From: CAZGXM01 sp964529795
GTDB taxonomy: Bacteria; Bacillota; JADQBR01
Direction: 5' to 3'
Length of the DNA stretch: 28,490 bases
Assembly: GCA_964529795.1 (NCBI GenBank)
Contig: CAZGXM010000034.1
Coordinates: 1-28,490, forward strand
Shown piece after piece: positions 1 through 8,052 of this stretch. The notes below the pieces were generated by a model, which ran no database searches, was not told the DNA's origin, and saw nothing but the letters and a program-made list of their open reading frames with translations. The translations under genes were made by a program, and so were the position numbers. Position 1 is the stretch's first letter, and every line of letters begins with the position of its first letter.

Positions 1-960
1 AGATTCCCAAAAAGGCTTTTTGTCCAGGCGGTGATGTGCCTCCACAAAACGAACGGTACCGGTGGTTCCGCGCATCACCAGGGTATGGGTGGCGGCCTTG
101 CCGGCATAGTACCTGACCCCGCGCAGCAGACTGCCGTCGGTAATACCGGTAGCGGCAAAGATGACATCATTACCATTTACCAAATCATCCATGGTTAGCA
201 GCTTATCTACCGGCTTGATGCCCATCTTTTCCGCCCTCGCCAGTTCTCCCTCTTCCATGGGGACCAGCCGCCCCTGCATTTCCCCACCCAAACAACGGAG
301 TGCCGCGGCGGCCAGCACTCCTTCGGGAGCACCGCCAATACCCAGCATAATATCCACGCCGGACTCCGGAAAGGCGGTTGCCACAGCAGGGGAGACGTCG
401 CCATCGGAAATTAATTTGATGCGCGCGCCCGCGGCACGGCAGGCCTTGACCCGTTCACTGTGCCGGGGACGGTCCAGGATAACTACGGTCAGGTCACCCA
501 CATCTTTGTCCAACGCCCGGGCGACGGCACGTAAATTTTCTTCCACCGGCGCGTCCAGGTTGACAACTCCCCTGGCCCGAGGTCCCACGGCAATTTTATC
601 CATATACATATCCGGTGCATGCAGCAAATTCCCCTGGGGGGCTACCGCCAGGACGGCAATGGCGCCGGTGAGCCCTTTCGCCACAATATTGGTCCCTTCC
701 AGGGGGTCGACGGCAACGTCAACCCGGGGAGCAGAGCCCTGGCCCACTTTTTCCCCGATGTACAGCATGGGTGCCTCGTCCATTTCCCCCTCACCGATAA
801 CAATTGTACCGTCAATACTGACTGTATCAAACACGGCACGCATGGCGCGCACCGCGGCATCGTCCGCTGCTTCTTTATTTCCCCTGCCCATCCAGCGACC
901 GGCAGCCAGGGCCGCCAGTTCAGTTACGCGGGCAAACTCCAGCGCTAATTCCCTCTCCAT
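1..960 (-). CDS. glpX: Fructose-1,6-bisphosphatase class II, GlpX (3' end cut by window edge)
   Basis: The minus-strand frame is open from an ATG at 960 to the first base of the window, 320 codons with no stop, so only the last few residues should be missing (GlpX proteins are about 320 residues). It hydrolyses fructose-1,6-bisphosphate to fructose-6-phosphate in gluconeogenesis. The protein begins MERELALEFARVTELAAL and carries the acidic metal-binding segments typical of the Li-sensitive phosphatase fold: GEGEMDEAPM at about 56-65 and DPLEGT at 85-90. A GGAGGAG ribosome binding site (964-970) sits three bases upstream of the ATG. The fsa gene ends 24 bases upstream, so the two are probably co-transcribed. 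Position next to fba and fsa matches the gluconeogenic cluster known in Bacillus. The family call is firm; the C-terminal end cannot be seen. Confidence 0.93.
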   Translation of the reverse strand, partial: MERELALEFARVTELAALAAGRWMGRGNKEAADDAAVRAMRAVFDTVSIDGTIVIGEGEMDEAPMLYIGEKVGQGSAPRVDVAVDPLEGTNIVAKGLTGAIAVLAVAPQGNLLHAPDMYMDKIAVGPRARGVVNLDAPVEENLRAVARALDKDVGDLTVVILDRPRHSERVKACRAAGARIKLISDGDVSPAVATAFPESGVDIMLGIGGAPEGVLAAAALRCLGGEMQGRLVPMEEGELARAEKMGIKPVDKLLTMDDLVNGNDVIFAATGITDGSLLRGVRYYAGKAATHTLVMRGTTGTVRFVEAHHRLDKKPFWES

Positions 961-984
961 AGTCTCCTCCTTTTGTTTTCTTCC

Positions 985-1632
985 TTATTTATCCTTGACA
1001 GTCTCCCAATCCGCCAAAAAACGCTCTATGCCAATGTCGGTAAGCGGGTGTTTCATCATCTGCTTGATAACCTTGTACGGTACCGTGGCAATATGGGCGC
1101 CGGCCAGGGCCGCCTGGGTGACGTGCAGCGGGTGGCGAATGCTGGCGGCAATAATTTCCGTCTCCAGCGCGTAGCGGTTGAAAATCTCTGCTATATCCGC
1201 AATAACCTGCATCCCCTCATGTCCGATATCGTCCAGCCTGCCTACAAAGGGGCTGACATAGGTTGCCCCCGCCCTGGCTGCCAGCAGCGCCTGGTTGGCG
1301 GAAAAAACCAGGGTTACGTTGGTCTTGATTCCCTTTTCCTTGAGCCTGCTGGCAGCTGCCAGACCATCCTGAGTCATGGGTATTTTGATGACCACATTGG
1401 GATGGATTTTTGCCAGTTCTTCCGCCTCGCTGACCATCCCGTCAGCCTTGAGGCTGATTACTTCCGCGCTAATGGGACCGTCCACGATTTCGGTAATCTC
1501 CTGGACCACCTGCCGGAAATTACGCCCTTCCCTGGCTATCAGCGAAGGGTTGGTGGTCACTCCGCTGATTACTCCCGTTTCACTGATTTCACGGATATGC
1601 TCGACATTGGCACTGTCAATAAAAATGCGCAT
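985..1632 (-). CDS. fsa: Transaldolase-like fructose-6-phosphate aldolase (TalC/FSA family)
   Basis: A 215-residue single-domain TIM-barrel aldolase of the short transaldolase group. It starts MRIFIDSANVEHIREI and has the family signature GVTTNPSLI at about 24-32. The Schiff-base lysine is K83 in the strand NVVIKIPMT. Members act either as transaldolase in the pentose phosphate pathway or as fructose-6-phosphate aldolase; sequence alone does not separate these, although homologues in this Bacillus-type locus (ywjH) are usually called transaldolase. A GGGAGGG ribosome binding site lies six bases before the ATG. Downstream glpX starts 24 bases after the stop. An intrinsic terminator separates it from fba upstream, so transcription may depend on read-through or on a promoter I could not identify in 1633-1730. 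Confidence 0.92.
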   Translation of the reverse strand: MRIFIDSANVEHIREISETGVISGVTTNPSLIAREGRNFRQVVQEITEIVDGPISAEVISLKADGMVSEAEELAKIHPNVVIKIPMTQDGLAAASRLKEKGIKTNVTLVFSANQALLAARAGATYVSPFVGRLDDIGHEGMQVIADIAEIFNRYALETEIIAASIRHPLHVTQAALAGAHIATVPYKVIKQMMKHPLTDIGIERFLADWETVKDK

Positions 1633-1730
1633 TTTCAGCCCTCCCGTTCTTCATCAGGATTCATGATGTATGGATGCAATTAGTATTCCTAATTCGTGCC
1701 AAATTCATTAAATCCTGCTAAAACCAACGT

Positions 1731-1757
1731 GAAAAAAAGCCGCCCCGAAGGACAGCC
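1731..1757 (-). terminator. Intrinsic terminator between fba and fsa
   Basis: On the minus strand an 8-bp stem (arms 1750-1757 and 1738-1745, with three G-U wobbles) closes a UUCG tetraloop (1746-1749) and is followed by seven T residues (1732-1738). The very stable C(UUCG)G loop and the T-run make it a good rho-independent terminator for the fba transcript, partial or full. The 195-base gap between fsa and fba holds nothing else I can name. Confidence 0.7.
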
Positions 1758-1827
1758 GTGCGGAAGTCACGACAGCAAATTCGCATTAGGCCTCAATCCC
1801 GGGCACCCGGAATACCCGGTGCGCATA

Positions 1828-2682
1828 CTATGCCTTGCCACTGCTGCCAAACAGGCGGATTTTTTCCTGAATAACTTTTTTCATGGCCTCCCGGGCGGGC
1901 CCGAGAATTTTTCTCGGGTCAATTTCTTCCGGTTTTTCTTTTAATACCTCCCGTGCCCGGTTGACAAAGGCCTCCCTCAAGTTGGTATCGATATTAACCT
2001 TGCGGACACCCAGCTCAATTGCCTTCCTGACGGCCTCATCCGGCACCCCGGAAGAACCGTGAAGCACAATGGGCACATCCACCAGTTCCCTCACTTTCCG
2101 GAGCCGCTCAAAATCCAGCTTTGGTTCACCTTTGTACTGACCGTGGGCAGTGCCAATGGCAATGGCCAGGGCATCCACGCCGGTTTTTTCCACAAAAATC
2201 TTGGCCTCTTCGGGATCTGTAAGCATGGCTTCCCTGTCACTGACGGAAATATCATCTTCAGTGCCACCGATTTTACCCAACTCGGCCTCCACTGACACTC
2301 CCACAGCCCGGGCCACATCAAGGACCCTGTTAGTCAAGGCTATATTTTCCTCCAAAGGCAGTTTTGACCCGTCAATCATCACGGATGTGAAACCCTGGCG
2401 GATACAGCGCATTACCTGCTCAAAACCGGTACCGTGGTCAAGATGGAGCGCCACGGGAATATCCGTGCCTGCTGCGGCAACCTTGACCAGACCAACAATA
2501 TATTCCAGACCGGCATACTTTATTGCTCCCTGGCTGGCCTGGATAATTACCGGTGCGTCTTCTTCCCCGGCGGCAGCTACAATTGCCTGAACAATTTCCA
2601 TGTTGTTGCAGTTAAATGCACCTACTGCATATCTTTCTTGTTCGGCTTTTTTTAAAAGCTCTGAAACAGTTACTAAGGGCAA
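1828..2682 (-). CDS. fba: Class II fructose-1,6-bisphosphate aldolase
   Basis: Zinc-dependent aldolase of glycolysis and gluconeogenesis, cleaving fructose-1,6-bisphosphate into dihydroxyacetone phosphate and glyceraldehyde-3-phosphate. The active-site set is complete: catalytic D82 and zinc ligand H83 in HLDHG, E134 in EAELG, H180 in GTAHGQYKG and H208 in VLHGSSG, with IDTNLR near the end for phosphate binding. I place the start at a TTG (2682) rather than the ATG two codons upstream (2688). The GGAGG at 2691-2695 is eight bases from the TTG but only two from the ATG, and the resulting N-terminus MPLVTVSELL matches the family (MPLV...). Length is 284 residues, normal for the family. It lies between the cysteine-rich unknown gene upstream and fsa downstream, in the conserved spo0F-fba-tal order. 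Confidence 0.95.
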   Translation of the reverse strand: MPLVTVSELLKKAEQERYAVGAFNCNNMEIVQAIVAAAGEEDAPVIIQASQGAIKYAGLEYIVGLVKVAAAGTDIPVALHLDHGTGFEQVMRCIRQGFTSVMIDGSKLPLEENIALTNRVLDVARAVGVSVEAELGKIGGTEDDISVSDREAMLTDPEEAKIFVEKTGVDALAIAIGTAHGQYKGEPKLDFERLRKVRELVDVPIVLHGSSGVPDEAVRKAIELGVRKVNIDTNLREAFVNRAREVLKEKPEEIDPRKILGPAREAMKKVIQEKIRLFGSSGKA

Positions 2683-2727
2683 GATCATTTCCTCCTTTTA
2701 TCCATGCTGGAAATTTATTTTCTTTAT

Positions 2728-3396
2728 TTACTTTTTATTACGGTTTTTCCTTGAGCCAAATCGTACCGTATTGGCTACCAATAACCCCTGTGCAGTGAGC
2801 AGCAATTTATCCAGGTGCTCTATTCTCCGCAGGTCTTCCCCGTCCAATGCACTAATGGTATCACTGTTGTCACAGACGCTGCACTTCACCTCCACCATGT
2901 CCGGAAATATTTCCAATTCAACATCTGCATTCCCGCACTGACAGCGTAAATTCCCCTTTTCGACTATACTATAAAGATGCTCCAAAATTGTATACATTAT
3001 TTCCGGGTTGTCAAAATTGTCATCATACCCCAACTCCGAGGCCAGTTGGGCAACAGAACGCTCCAATTCCTTCATCACGGACTTGACCGCTTCCTTCCTG
3101 CCGGCAAAGCCCGCTTCCAGGTCGGTATCCACGCAAAAAATAGTAGTGGCGCTTTTCGACCAAAGTATTTTTCGGCTGAAATTATAGATATGAGTTCCTG
3201 TACACATACCGCAGGTAAACTCCAAGGAAAACGACCGGTGGTCTTTGCTGCTTAACTGCCCCAGGAAAGTGCCACAGCTGCATTTCAAGGTTACGCTCTT
3301 CCTACCTGAAAACTGAAACAACGACACGGCATTATACTCCATTTTCCCGCAGTGGGGACAACATAATGCAATTACGGTAGTTGTGGAGATAAACAT
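2728..3396 (-). CDS. Cysteine-rich protein of unknown function (zinc-ribbon-like)
   Basis: A 222-residue protein with no family I can name. It contains paired cysteines that look like metal knuckles: CPHC (13-16), CSC (39-41), CGMC (62-65), CQC (152-154) and CSVC (172-175). This suggests an N-terminal ribbon (first three pairs) and a C-terminal ribbon (last two), separated by a helical stretch (about 98-150). The tail is basic (RFGSRKNRNKK). There is no signal peptide or membrane helix, so it is probably cytoplasmic. The ATG at 3396 has a GGGGAGG site seven bases upstream. It sits between spo0F and fba, with short gaps on both sides and no terminator, so it is likely in the same transcript. 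Bacillus has an unrelated gene (ywjG) near spo0F on the pyrG side. Structural zinc is inferred from the cysteine spacing; the function is unknown. Confidence 0.8.
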   Translation of the reverse strand: MFISTTTVIALCCPHCGKMEYNAVSLFQFSGRKSVTLKCSCGTFLGQLSSKDHRSFSLEFTCGMCTGTHIYNFSRKILWSKSATTIFCVDTDLEAGFAGRKEAVKSVMKELERSVAQLASELGYDDNFDNPEIMYTILEHLYSIVEKGNLRCQCGNADVELEIFPDMVEVKCSVCDNSDTISALDGEDLRRIEHLDKLLLTAQGLLVANTVRFGSRKNRNKK

Positions 3397-3435
3397 GAAT
3401 CAACCTCCCCAGTATCAGTTGCATAGTGAAACCGG

Positions 3436-3828
3436 CTAGCAGGTCATATCACCTGCAAGATCGTTCTTTAGCACATTTTTAACCAATTTTCTCATCTCGT
3501 TTACATCAAAAGGCTTATTTATGTAATCGGTGATACCTAACTTTTTCGCTTCAGATATTATTTTCAATTCACCGTATGCAGTCATGAGAACTATTGCCCC
3601 GGTATATTTCGCTTTTTTCAATTCCCTGGTAACGTCCAGGCCACTCAATCCCGGCATTTTCATATCCAGTAAAATCAAATGGGGAGTTTGCCTGCGCACA
3701 AATTCCAAAGCTTCTTCCCCATTGCTGGCCAGATACACTTCCCTGTCATCTCCACGAAGAACCTCGGCCAAAAGTTTCCGCACCCCAACCTGGTCATCAA
3801 CAACCAAAATCACCTGTTTCTCCTTCAT
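3436..3828 (-). CDS. spo0F: Single-domain response regulator, Spo0F-like
   Basis: A stand-alone receiver domain of 130 residues with every phosphorylation residue: acidic pair D11-D12, phospho-acceptor D55 in LILLDMKMPG, switch T83 in LMTAY and K105 in INKPF. There is no output domain. Such proteins pass phosphate on, and Spo0F does so in the relay to Spo0B and Spo0A at sporulation onset. The Spo0F name rests on the single-domain form plus the locus (pyrG upstream, fba-tal-glpX downstream), which is the same as in Bacillus subtilis. The ribosome binding site is weak (only GGGG near the ATG at 3828). The 141 bases upstream (3829-3969) contain no clear promoter. A TTGACA overlaps the racemase stop codon (3968-3973) but lacks a good -10 partner. 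Confidence 0.88.
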   Translation of the reverse strand: MKEKQVILVVDDQVGVRKLLAEVLRGDDREVYLASNGEEALEFVRRQTPHLILLDMKMPGLSGLDVTRELKKAKYTGAIVLMTAYGELKIISEAKKLGITDYINKPFDVNEMRKLVKNVLKNDLAGDMTC

Positions 3829-3969
3829 TATGCCCCGGCGTTAACCAGGTCTCACCTGCCTTTCAGTTTTGCTCTGACAAAAGTCGGTACAAAAGTTGGC
3901 CCAGTGGTTTATTTCGCAATAAATTAACAAAGTCCTGCCTGGAAAGAAAAATGCTTGGTTGAAACAATG

Positions 3970-5130
3970 TCAATGAGCAACCATTGTTCCACTGTCCAAG
4001 AAAACTCTTTCACCGTTTAAAAAGTAACATCTTTCCAGATTGCTGTCAGCAGTTACCCGGCGTAAAAATACCGTGACCGTATCACCCACATTGACGGCTG
4101 GAAGCTCACCAAAGTCCACCATGCTGAGCTGCATTCCCACCCGTCCCACTACCGGGTACGCTTTTCCCTGATAATAAACCTGTAACTGACCGCCGGCCCG
4201 GCCAAAAAAAGACAACACCGTCTTTGCCAGCATTCTAAACAGGTCCGGCCAGGACTTGGCCCGGCTTATTGCGGTAACCGCAAATCCATCGGCAAACCCC
4301 ATTGGGATAATGCCGATATGGGTATTCCGCCTGGTAACAAACTCATGCCCGTACCCCACTCCTGTCCCCGCAGGCACTTGACGCAGGTATATCACCCGGC
4401 ATTGTGCCGTCCAGGGGTCCCGCAAGTCCAGATCCGCCGCACTGCCGCCGGGATATTGCCCGTAAAACAGTGTGCCCACCCGCACCAGGGACCGGTGCAT
4501 CCGGGGGTAATTCAAAGCAGCGGCGCTGTTACAGCAGTGAACCAGGGGAATGAAAATACCGGACTGTTCCAGGTCGGCCACTACCCGGGAAAATAACCGG
4601 TACTGGCGTTCGGTGAACTTTCTGTCCGCCGCCCGGGGAAAGTGTGTGTAAATGCCTTCAAATGTCAAATTGTCATTGCTGATTATTTCCGCAGCAATTT
4701 CGCGGGCCCGGCCCGGCAAAATGCCGGTCCGCCCCATCCCGGTTTCGATTTTCAAGTGGACCGGGGCATTAATACCCAATTCTTTCGCCACCTGCCCAAT
4801 CCGGGCTACTTGACGCGCACCGCTGACAGTCAATGTCAACCCGGCGGCAACAGCCTTGCCTACCTGCTCCGGCAGTGGCGGGGCAAATACCAAAATCGGC
4901 GATTTGATACCTGCGGCACGCAGTTTTAACCCCTCTGCCACATAAGTAACTCCAAACCAATTTACGCCCGCCCCGGCCAAAGTTTTTGCCACCGGTACCA
5001 TACCCAAGCCATAAGCATTGGCCTTTACCACCGCCATTATTTGCGTGTCCGCTTTAAGCAGGGCCCTGACCTGCCGGTAATTATGTAATATTTTGTCCAA
5101 ATCCACCTTAATCCAGCGGTTCCCATCCAT
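3970..5130 (-). CDS. Alanine racemase family protein, divergent active site
   Basis: A 386-residue PLP-dependent racemase fold. The first domain is standard: K36 in AVVKANAYG is the PLP lysine, followed by ETGMGRTG and GIYTHF. The second domain departs from the family. A catalytic-type tyrosine is present in GVGYGHEF, but the usual GYADGY is GFADGF, the CMD motif reads GMQ in GRVGMQLSM, about 30 extra residues lie before it, and the usual C-terminal stretch ending in PRVPRVY is missing. The frame extends 27 codons further upstream, but the ATG at 5130 has a GGGGG site eight bases away and gives the canonical N-terminus WIKVDLDKILHNYRQ. It starts two bases after the femAB stop, so the two are translationally coupled. 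It may racemise alanine or another amino acid, or have lost activity. Confidence 0.85.
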   Translation of the reverse strand: MDGNRWIKVDLDKILHNYRQVRALLKADTQIMAVVKANAYGLGMVPVAKTLAGAGVNWFGVTYVAEGLKLRAAGIKSPILVFAPPLPEQVGKAVAAGLTLTVSGARQVARIGQVAKELGINAPVHLKIETGMGRTGILPGRAREIAAEIISNDNLTFEGIYTHFPRAADRKFTERQYRLFSRVVADLEQSGIFIPLVHCCNSAAALNYPRMHRSLVRVGTLFYGQYPGGSAADLDLRDPWTAQCRVIYLRQVPAGTGVGYGHEFVTRRNTHIGIIPMGFADGFAVTAISRAKSWPDLFRMLAKTVLSFFGRAGGQLQVYYQGKAYPVVGRVGMQLSMVDFGELPAVNVGDTVTVFLRRVTADSNLERCYFLNGERVFLDSGTMVAH

Positions 5131-5132
5131 GT

Positions 5133-6218
5133 TTATTTCCCCCGCAAGGCTTTCCTGGCATTGATGAGCTGCCGCACGCCCTTGTAATAAAGGGGTTCGG
5201 CCACATTCCAAAGGTGGTAATACAGCGGTGAATAAACCAGGTCATACTCACCGATAAATTGGATATAATCACCGTTAAAACCTTTTTTAAACCTGTATAA
5301 ACCGTACAGGGGGTTATCTTCCGTCAGGTCGCCAGGTACACCGCGAAAGTCATAGACGGAGCAACCCCGCCTTTTGGCCCATTCAATCATGGTCCACTGC
5401 AGCAGGTAGTTGGGCATCACGCTGCGGTGCTCATTGCTTGATGCACCGTAAAGATACCAGGTAATATGCCCCATGGTGAACGCCAGGGTGCCCGAAATAG
5501 GGTTGCCCCGGTAATAGGCCATAAAAAGCTTGGCCAAATCATTTTCCACCAACTGTTCCCAGATTATTTTAAAGTAGTCATAGGAACGAATAAGAAATTT
5601 ATCCCTTTCCGCGGTAATCTTCAATATTTGGTAAAAGTCACGAAGGTCCTCGCTGCCGCACTGGTCCTTTATTTCCACACCCCGGCGTTTGGCCAGGCGA
5701 ATGTTATACCGTGTCTTGCTGTGCAGGTTGGCAAACAGTTCGTCCAAGGAGGGAGTTATATCCAGACGAAAAACGAATTTGGGCTGCACTCCTTCAAACC
5801 CCTCCCCGGTACCTGCCGGCCTGAAACCGGTGTCCTTCAGTAAATCTGTGACTTCCTTGTTTGGCGCGGGAATATCCGGGTCAATTTTCAGCAGTATGGC
5901 TTTATGCTCCTTTGCCAGTGAGGCTACCTGCTCCAGCAAATAGGCAAAGAGCTTCCTGTCCCGAAAATCCACCACCGGTCCCCGCGGGGCGTAGAAAATA
6001 GCTTTGTTTATACCAGGCAGTCTTCTTTTTAAAAGGGAAACTGCCGCAACAATTTCATTCCCGTCTTCCACAACCAGACGGACGGGTTCCCAACCGGTCC
6101 GGGCTTTAACCTCACCCCAGTGATACGACTGCAGGATGTGTCCCTTGGGGTGGCCGGCAACAAAATCGTTGAATTCTTTTTTCTCCTGTTCCTGGATAAT
6201 CCTTCCCCTGAAGGTCAA
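5133..6218 (-). CDS. FemAB-family aminoacyl-tRNA-dependent peptidyltransferase
   Basis: A 361-residue protein of the FemAB/FemX (lipid II glycyltransferase) family, which moves amino acids from aminoacyl-tRNA to the side chain of peptidoglycan precursors. It has the two-lobed GNAT-like layout. Recognisable stretches are QSYHWGEVKA (about 30-39), FYAPRGPVVDF (about 75-85), the SKTRYNIRLAKRRGVEI helix after the first lobe (about 167-183), MPNYLLQWTMIEWAKRRG and YDFRGVPG in the second lobe, and LYRFKKGFNG. Start is TTG at 6218 with GGAGGG six bases upstream. It follows the pyrG terminator, so it should have its own promoter in 6219-6326, where I could not identify one with confidence. The tight coupling to the racemase-like gene suggests a shared cell-wall role, perhaps a cross-link amino acid or spore wall. 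The exact amino acid cannot be read from sequence. Confidence 0.88.
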   Translation of the reverse strand: MTFRGRIIQEQEKKEFNDFVAGHPKGHILQSYHWGEVKARTGWEPVRLVVEDGNEIVAAVSLLKRRLPGINKAIFYAPRGPVVDFRDRKLFAYLLEQVASLAKEHKAILLKIDPDIPAPNKEVTDLLKDTGFRPAGTGEGFEGVQPKFVFRLDITPSLDELFANLHSKTRYNIRLAKRRGVEIKDQCGSEDLRDFYQILKITAERDKFLIRSYDYFKIIWEQLVENDLAKLFMAYYRGNPISGTLAFTMGHITWYLYGASSNEHRSVMPNYLLQWTMIEWAKRRGCSVYDFRGVPGDLTEDNPLYGLYRFKKGFNGDYIQFIGEYDLVYSPLYYHLWNVAEPLYYKGVRQLINARKALRGK

Positions 6219-6326
6219 AGTAATCCCTCCTGTAATGCATGTCCCAAAAAGGTGTCCTGAACACTGGTATGTTTTTTTCTTTCCCGTCTAGGTGTATTCT
6301 CTCCTGCCAAAAAACGGGTATACTTG

Positions 6327-6356
6327 AAAAAAAGACTTTGGAAAAATCCAAAGTCT
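6327..6356 (-). terminator. pyrG intrinsic terminator overlapping the stop codon
   Basis: On the minus strand a perfect 10-bp stem (arms 6347-6356 and 6333-6342) encloses a four-base loop (6343-6346) and runs into seven T residues (6327-6333). The 5' arm includes two bases of the pyrG TAG codon (6355-6357), so the hairpin begins inside the gene's stop codon. This is a textbook rho-independent terminator. Confidence 0.93.
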
Positions 6357-7965
6357 AAGCTTTCCCAAACTTCTTCTCAATTGCCGCACCGATGAAATCC
6401 CTGAACAGCGGATGCGGCCTGTTGGGGCGTGACTTGAATTCGGGATGGAACTGGGAGGCCACAAACCAGGGATGGTCTGCCAGTTCAATTACTTCCACCA
6501 ACCGGTCATCTGGTGAAGTGCCGGCGATAACCATTCCCGCCCCGGTCAATCGCACCCGGTAGGTGTTATTGAATTCATAGCGGTGCCGGTGACGCTCGTA
6601 GATAATCTCTTCACCGTATGCCCGGTAGGTCCTGGAGTCAGATGCAACCTTGCAGGGGTAAGTCCCCAGGCGCATGGTACCGCCCAAATCATCAATTTCT
6701 TTCTGCTCGGGCAGCAGGTCAATAACGGGGTTGGCTGTTTCCGGGTCAAACTCGGAGCTGTTGGCACCGGTTAGACCGCAGACATTCCGGGCAAACTCCA
6801 CCACCGCCAACTGCATTCCCAGGCAGATGCCCAGGTAGGGAATGCGGTTTTCCCTGGCATATTGCACGGCGGCAATTTTCCCTTCAATACCCCGGTCACC
6901 AAAGCCACCGGGGACCAAAATTCCATCCGCTCCATTGAGAACACTCAGGTCGCCGGGTTCTTCCAAAAGTCCGGAATAAATCCACTTGATACTGATGCCT
7001 GTCTCATAATGAATGCCTGCATGGCGTAATGCTTCTACAACGCTCATATAGGCATCCTGCAGTTCCACGTATTTTCCCACCAGGGCGATGGTTACTTCTT
7101 TTTTCGGTTTCTTAATCTTTTCCACTATCTCTTTCCAGTCATCCATCTGCGGCTCATCAGCTTCCAGTCCCAGCCGCTTGATGACAATTTCATCCAGGCC
7201 CTCCCTGGCCAGTATCAACGGCACCTCGTAAATGGAATCCGCATCTACCGCCTGAATGACTGCTTCCTTGTCAATATCACAAAAAAGCGCTATTTTTTCT
7301 TCCATTTCCTTGGACAGGGGTTTTTCGGAACGACATACTATTACATCCGGTTGGATACCGATACTGCGCAGTTCCTTGACACTGTGCTGGGTGGGTTTTG
7401 TCTTGGCTTCACCGGCAGCCTGTAAAAAGGGGACCAAGGTAACATGAATATACATGACGTTTTCCCTGCCCACATCGCTTTTTAGCTGGCGAATGGCCTC
7501 CAAAAAAGGGAGAGATTCAATGTCGCCCACAGTACCGCCAATCTCCGTAATCACCACATCGGGGTTATGTTCCCGCGCCACCCGGTATACCCTTTCTTTT
7601 ATCTCATTGGTAATATGCGGGATCACCTGAACGGTACCGCCCAGGTAATCACCGCGCCGCTCCTTGTTGATAACCGCCCAGTAAATTTTTCCCGCAGTTA
7701 CGTTACTGCTCTTGCTGAGGCTTTCATCAATAAAGCGCTCGTAATGCCCCAAATCCAGGTCGGTTTCCGCACCGTCATCGGTAACAAATACTTCCCCGTG
7801 CTGGTAAGGGCTCATGGTGCCGGGGTCAATGTTGATATAGGGGTCAAATTTTTGAATGGCAGTTCTCAGCCCCCTGCTTTTTAAAAGGCGCCCCAGGGAA
7901 GCTGCGGTAATACCTTTGCCCAGAGAAGAAACAACGCCACCGGTGACAAAAATATATTTCGGCAT
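6355..7965 (-). CDS. pyrG: CTP synthase
   Basis: ATP- and glutamine-dependent amination of UTP to CTP, the last step of pyrimidine nucleotide synthesis. The 536-residue protein has both domains. The N-terminal synthase domain opens with YIFVTGGVVSSLGKG (nucleotide-binding loop). The C-terminal class I glutamine amidotransferase has nucleophile C381 in GICLGMQ, with H507 and E509 in FHPEF. An upstream in-frame ATG exists at 8028, but the ATG at 7965 has AGGAGG seven bases away and gives the conserved start MPKYIFVTGG. A sigma-A-type promoter lies at 8000-8028. The leader is only about 30 bases and lacks an initial GGG run, so the reiterative-transcription control known for Bacillus pyrG is not evident. 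A strong terminator follows directly. Confidence 0.98.
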   Translation of the reverse strand: MPKYIFVTGGVVSSLGKGITAASLGRLLKSRGLRTAIQKFDPYINIDPGTMSPYQHGEVFVTDDGAETDLDLGHYERFIDESLSKSSNVTAGKIYWAVINKERRGDYLGGTVQVIPHITNEIKERVYRVAREHNPDVVITEIGGTVGDIESLPFLEAIRQLKSDVGRENVMYIHVTLVPFLQAAGEAKTKPTQHSVKELRSIGIQPDVIVCRSEKPLSKEMEEKIALFCDIDKEAVIQAVDADSIYEVPLILAREGLDEIVIKRLGLEADEPQMDDWKEIVEKIKKPKKEVTIALVGKYVELQDAYMSVVEALRHAGIHYETGISIKWIYSGLLEEPGDLSVLNGADGILVPGGFGDRGIEGKIAAVQYARENRIPYLGICLGMQLAVVEFARNVCGLTGANSSEFDPETANPVIDLLPEQKEIDDLGGTMRLGTYPCKVASDSRTYRAYGEEIIYERHRHRYEFNNTYRVRLTGAGMVIAGTSPDDRLVEVIELADHPWFVASQFHPEFKSRPNRPHPLFRDFIGAAIEKKFGKA

Positions 7966-7999
7966 GAGAAAACCTCCTGTATGTCCAATTGTCGCATTT

Positions 8000-8028
8000 A
8001 TTCTATCTTTATCCGGAAACTTCGTCAA
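8000..8028 (-). promoter_or_regulatory. Sigma-A-type promoter for pyrG
   Basis: On the minus strand TTGACG (8023-8028) and TAGAAT (8000-8005) are separated by 17 bases. Each hexamer differs from consensus at one position. The predicted start is about 30 bases upstream of the pyrG ATG, in the 87-base gap after argS, so pyrG can be transcribed independently of argS. Confidence 0.75.
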
Positions 8029-8052
8029 GATTATGGTGCCACATTGCTACCG

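Noticed and set aside
1..960. Truncated glpX pseudogene
   Set aside because: The missing end is due to the window edge; the frame is intact to base 1.
161..1174. Long plus-strand open frame of 337 codons
   Set aside because: It is antisense to glpX and part of fsa, has Ser/Ala/Pro-rich composition without known motifs, and no ribosome binding site; the minus-strand genes are certain.
7966..8052. Reiterative-transcription attenuator for pyrG as in Bacillus
   Set aside because: The predicted start lacks the GGG run and the leader of about 30 bases has no terminator.
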